In this document: piece after piece, positions 61,302 to 64,000 of the stretch | Position numbering within the stretch: position 1 is the first letter of the stretch | Layout: every line of letters begins with the position of its first letter | Source: Marivita sp051859345 | GTDB lineage: Bacteria > Pseudomonadota > Alphaproteobacteria > Rhodobacterales > Rhodobacteraceae | Length of the DNA: 64,000 nt | Assembly: GCF_051859345.1 (NCBI RefSeq) | Contig: NZ_JBHYFV010000005.1 | Location: 62,001-126,000 of the forward strand | Direction: 5' to 3' | The notes under the pieces: generated by a model | The model's input: the letters and a program-made list of their open reading frames with translations, nothing else | Databases searched by the model: none | Told to the model about the DNA's origin: nothing | Position numbers and translations under genes: made by a program

Positions 61302-62078
61302 CTATTTGTCGAACGAAGGCCTATGGCGGATAAACGGACCAAAGCTTGGCCGGTCGGTCCGCAATCGGCCCGTTTCGTCGAAATCCGCGTCAGCGTTGAA
61401 CCGCATCCGGGGCCGCGTGTCGAAATCCGCCATCACAGCGTCCTGCGCCTGCAACGTGGCTTGCAACCGTGTGGTCAGCTTCGTCTTGCGGTCTCCGCGG
61501 TGATAGCCATGTACGCCATGCGCCACCACCGGCTCTAGAACGTCGAACCCCAGATAGCGCAGCGTGTAGGCGGTGGGCCAAAGCAACAGGCCGATATCGC
61601 CCTCCTTGCCGTTGTGGGCACTTTCGGCAGCACTTGATCCGGTTGTCACGCATATCAGCGCCGTCTTGCCCCGGAACAGACCCGTATCAAACCGTTTGTC
61701 CACATCATGCAGGGCGCCATGTTGAAACGCGCGGTCGAACCAGCCTTTCAGGATCGCCGGTGGGGAAAACCACCACATCGGAAAGTGTAGGACCAGCCGG
61801 TCGGCCTGCCGGAGTTTCCCGACCTCTGCCGCGACATCTGCTGGTGTGGTGTTCGTCTCCGCCGCGCTTTCCTGCGCCTTGAGCGGATCGAACGGGGTCT
61901 CTGTGGGCCAGTCCGTGTAATGCCCGGCCTGTTCGACTGCATCGAACCGCATCTGGCACAGGTCAGACCGAAGCACCGTGTCCCCTTGCGCGCGCGCCGC
62001 TGACTCGGTTGCGTCAGACCACGCCCCGTTGAACGACCGACGCTCCGGATGCGCCAGCGCGATTAATGTTGTCACCAT
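61302..62078 (-). CDS. NAD(P)H-dependent quinone-reductase-type flavoprotein
   Basis: A 258-residue flavodoxin-like oxidoreductase of the NQO1/KefF/MdaB family. ALAHPERRSFNGAW is the FMN/FAD phosphate-binding start, and HFPMWWFSPPAILKGWFDRAF is the diagnostic family block, followed by the TTGSSA loop. It probably reduces quinones or other electrophiles with two electrons. The start at 62078 gives the family N-terminus; the frame extends upstream to 62123 without coding character. Monocistronic, after the lytic transglycosylase gene. Confidence 0.88.
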   Translation of the reverse strand: MVTTLIALAHPERRSFNGAWSDATESAARAQGDTVLRSDLCQMRFDAVEQAGHYTDWPTETPFDPLKAQESAAETNTTPADVAAEVGKLRQADRLVLHFPMWWFSPPAILKGWFDRAFQHGALHDVDKRFDTGLFRGKTALICVTTGSSAAESAHNGKEGDIGLLLWPTAYTLRYLGFDVLEPVVAHGVHGYHRGDRKTKLTTRLQATLQAQDAVMADFDTRPRMRFNADADFDETGRLRTDRPSFGPFIRHRPSFDK

Positions 62079-62139
62079 CGTTATTATTTCCCAATCTATT
62101 GCGTCGCGGGGGTTTGAACCCACCGCTTTGCTCAGGACT

Positions 62140-63483
62140 CTAACGCAGTTTCTTGAGGATGTTCAAAGAGGCGTAGCCATCTGGAATATCCCCGATGGAT
62201 GTCTGGAACGCCCGCACTGCGTTGATGGTCAATGGTCCGACTTTTCCATCAATTTTCTTGGTATCGAACCCTTTGGCCGTCAGCAATTGCTGCATCTCCA
62301 TACGTTCGGCAAAGCTCAGCGCGCGATCCTCGCGGGGCCAGTTCGATCGGATCGGACCCGCGCCGGTGATCCGGTCGCTCAGATGGCCGACACCGATCAC
62401 ATAGGCATCGGCCGTGTTGTACGTCTCGATCACGTCGAAATTCTTGAAGATCAGGAACGCCGCCCCCTTGGCCCCTGCTGGCAAAAGCACGGACCCCTTT
62501 CCATGATCGCCGAACGGTTGTCCGTCCAGTGTCACAACACCCATCGCGGCCCAGTCCGCTGTTGTCTTCTTGATGTCCCGGTTCGCCAGCGTGTAGTCAA
62601 AGCCCTGCGGCAGTGTCACCTCAATCCCCCATGGCGCACCTTTGACCCAGCCGTTCCGGGCCAGGTAATTCGCCGTCGAGGCAAGCGCATCTGCCGGGTT
62701 GTCCGACCAGATGTCGCGTTTGCCATCACCGTCGAAATCAACCGCCAGCGACTGATACGAAGACGGTATGAACTGCGTGTGGCCCATCGCTCCGGCCCAG
62801 CTTCCGGTAAAATCCGCCGGTGTCACATCGCCGCTTTGCAGGATGCGAAGGGCGTCAATCAGTTGCGCCTCGAAAAATGCACTGCGTCTGGCATCATAGG
62901 CCAGTGTCGCCAGTGATCCGATAACCGGGTTTGACCCGCGAAACGTGCCATAGGCGGACTCCAGCCCCCAGATCGCCACGACGACGTCTTTGTCGACGCC
63001 GTATCGCGCCTCGATCTGATCAAGCAGAGCAGCATGTTTGCGCAACGCTGCCGTCCCGTTGCTGACCCGCGCGTCAGAGGCGGCGCTGTCAAGGTAATCC
63101 CAGATTGTCTTTGTGAATTCCGATTGGTTGCGGTCGCGGCGGATCACGTCGGCATCATAAGATACGCCCCGAAAGGCGCGGTCAAACACCGCCCCGGAAA
63201 TCCCCTGCCGAAGCGCGCGTTCCCGGAACCTGGAAATCCAGTCCGCAAACCCGGCCTCGGTTGCGGCCGGAACAAGGGTTTCAGGCTCAGGCGACACGGC
63301 AGGGCGCAACGTGGGTCGCAAAGAATTCTGGGGCGCGATCATGGATATCAGGGACACCGCATTGCGGCTGACCACATCCTTTTCCGCGCTGCGGCTCATT
63401 GGTCTGAGCGATTGCTCCACCGACCCCGCCGCAGCCAGTGTTCCCGTCAGTGCCAAAATCGAAGCGATCACCTGAATGCGCAT
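62140..63483 (-). CDS. Lytic murein transglycosylase, MltB type
   Basis: A 447-residue exported enzyme with an N-terminal signal sequence (MRIQVIASILALTGTLAAAG). The SLT2-type catalytic domain (about 85-365) has the catalytic Glu in WGLESAYGTFRG and the conserved AGAMGHTQFIPSSY and DFDGDGKRDIW blocks. A peptidoglycan-binding domain with LLTAKGFDTKKIDGKVGPLTINAVRAFQ ends the protein. It cleaves glycan strands to 1,6-anhydromuramic ends. The region before the domain is Pro/Ser-rich and variable. Confidence 0.92.
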   Translation of the reverse strand: MRIQVIASILALTGTLAAAGSVEQSLRPMSRSAEKDVVSRNAVSLISMIAPQNSLRPTLRPAVSPEPETLVPAATEAGFADWISRFRERALRQGISGAVFDRAFRGVSYDADVIRRDRNQSEFTKTIWDYLDSAASDARVSNGTAALRKHAALLDQIEARYGVDKDVVVAIWGLESAYGTFRGSNPVIGSLATLAYDARRSAFFEAQLIDALRILQSGDVTPADFTGSWAGAMGHTQFIPSSYQSLAVDFDGDGKRDIWSDNPADALASTANYLARNGWVKGAPWGIEVTLPQGFDYTLANRDIKKTTADWAAMGVVTLDGQPFGDHGKGSVLLPAGAKGAAFLIFKNFDVIETYNTADAYVIGVGHLSDRITGAGPIRSNWPREDRALSFAERMEMQQLLTAKGFDTKKIDGKVGPLTINAVRAFQTSIGDIPDGYASLNILKKLR

Positions 63484-63808
63484 ATCCGAATATCCTGCTG
63501 CCCGTGTCCGTTTGTCGAACTTGCCCGAATTCTAACGCGATTGCGTCCAATTGCGAAGCAATCAAAACGCAACCAAGCGGTCTCCTGCCGCCGCATTGAG
63601 GTTTTCCAGGTAGGTTTTCAGCAACGGAACGCGTCCAGAACGGAAGGATCGGTGCTGGGCAAAGATGATGCCGATTGCCTTTGGCAGCGTTCCGGCACCG
63701 ATGCGTCGTGTCATCGTTGGCATGATGCGGCGGCAGGTGCGTGCGGGCCTCAAGGGACAAGGCTTTGCGCGCTTGTCAGAAGCGGTCGGGCCGCGCTTTA
63801 TCCAAAGC
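63484..63808. other. Gap of 325 bp without a clear gene
   Basis: No reading frame here has a convincing start, ribosome binding site and family match. On the plus strand, codons from 63665 read MMPIAFGSVPAPMRRVI, then VRAGLKGQGFARLSEAV, which resembles the C-terminal helix region of some glutathione S-transferases, but the frame is closed by a TAG at 63611 upstream and no N-terminal half is visible. On the minus strand a 63-codon frame ends at 63562 with no recognisable family. A degraded glutathione S-transferase gene is possible but weakly supported. Confidence 0.3.
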
Positions 63809-64000
63809 TCAGCCGTTCCGCCGTTGCCGCGTGACCTTTCGTTTGGTCTTGGCGGATTTCTTTTTGGCCTTGGCGGCGGATCGTTTTGGTCCGCCTTTGC
63901 CCGTCGGACGTGTTCCGCGCCCCATGCGGCCTTTGCCTGTTCCGCTTGGCAATTCGGCGTCTTCCAGTGTCAGAAGTTCGAGCCCGATACCACCTGTCAC
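63809..64000 (-). CDS. C-terminal end of an unidentified protein with a basic tail (partial)
   Basis: An open frame runs in from the right edge and stops at 63809-63811. The visible 63 residues start with GGIGLELLTLEDAELPSG and end in a lysine/arginine-rich tail (SAAKAKKKSAKTKRKVTR). Codon use looks coding. A GTG at the very edge could be a start, but the gene more likely continues beyond the window. Basic tails like this occur on RNA- and DNA-binding proteins; I cannot name the family. Confidence 0.45.
   Translation of the reverse strand: MTGGIGLELLTLEDAELPSGTGKGRMGRGTRPTGKGGPKRSAAKAKKKSAKTKRKVTRQRRNG

Noticed and set aside
62100..62140. Possible tRNA 3' end on the minus strand
   Set aside because: GGGTTCAAACCC looks like a T-arm loop, but the flanking bases do not complete a 5-bp T-stem and no anticodon or D arm precedes it. 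Only about 60 bp of non-coding DNA is available.
1..64000. CRISPR arrays, insertion sequences, prophage or integrase genes
   Set aside because: No regularly spaced repeats, transposase or integrase frames, or phage genes were noticed in reading both strands.

Overview
The window looks like chromosomal DNA of a marine alphaproteobacterium of the Rhodobacteraceae (Roseobacter group). This rests on gene content and order: two TRAP-TAXI uptake systems, a motB-flgE-flgK-flgL-flgI-motA flagellar block, CtrA-like half-sites in front of flagellar genes, a gpmI-envC-ctpA-rppH housekeeping block and a ynjBCD/ynjF cluster. It is an inference, because no rRNA or other phylogenetic marker is present. I saw no tRNA or rRNA gene, insertion sequence, CRISPR array or prophage.

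Layout. 1-2.4 kb: edge of gpsA, galU, an aldo/keto reductase. 2.4-13.6 kb: an organic-acid uptake and catabolism island. Two complete TRAP-TAXI transporters (receptor plus fused permease) flank a tartrate/D-malate-type dehydrogenase and a DctB/DctD-like two-component pair. The response regulator has lost its GAFTGA loop, and a 16-bp palindrome follows its gene in front of the second transporter. 13.6-15.8 kb: a secreted SdiA-regulated-like propeller protein and a DadA-like FAD oxidoreductase. 15.9-24.4 kb: flagellar motor, hook and ring genes ending with an unassigned periplasmic protein.

24.4-51.8 kb: a surface-glycan locus with an unusual core. GH-A-like secreted hydrolase, GT2, Wzx-type flippase, type I PKS, GT2, NRPS-like enzyme, SGNH hydrolase and Wzz/GumC chain-length protein all read rightwards. 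A CpsD-type tyrosine kinase, an oxidoreductase-epimerase fusion, GT2, GT4, an epimerase and a Gfo/Idh/MocA oxidoreductase read leftwards, and a WecG/TagA glycosyltransferase closes the locus. PKS, GT2, NRPS and SGNH hydrolase are separated by only 3-5 nt, so they look co-expressed. The NRPS is a formyltransferase-adenylation-PCP module with a luciferase-like monooxygenase buried inside the adenylation domain, no recognisable condensation domain and a glycine-type specificity code. The PKS is KS-AT-KR-DH-ACP-TE. Together they could form a two-protein line that builds a small formyl-aminoacyl or oxidised ketide unit and attaches it to, or releases it for, a glycan or glycolipid. This is my best candidate for an undescribed system.

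51.7-64 kb: ynjBCD ABC transporter with divergent ynjF, then gpmI, envC, ctpA, rppH, a small secreted protein, a quinone-reductase-type flavoprotein, an MltB-type lytic transglycosylase, a 325-bp stretch without a clear gene, and the end of an unidentified basic-tailed protein.

The first half of the glycan region probably supplies repeat-unit assembly, export and length control. The leftward half supplies sugar modification and transfer. The initiating phosphosugar transferase, Wzy polymerase and Wza channel were not found here and would have to be encoded elsewhere, if they are needed at all.
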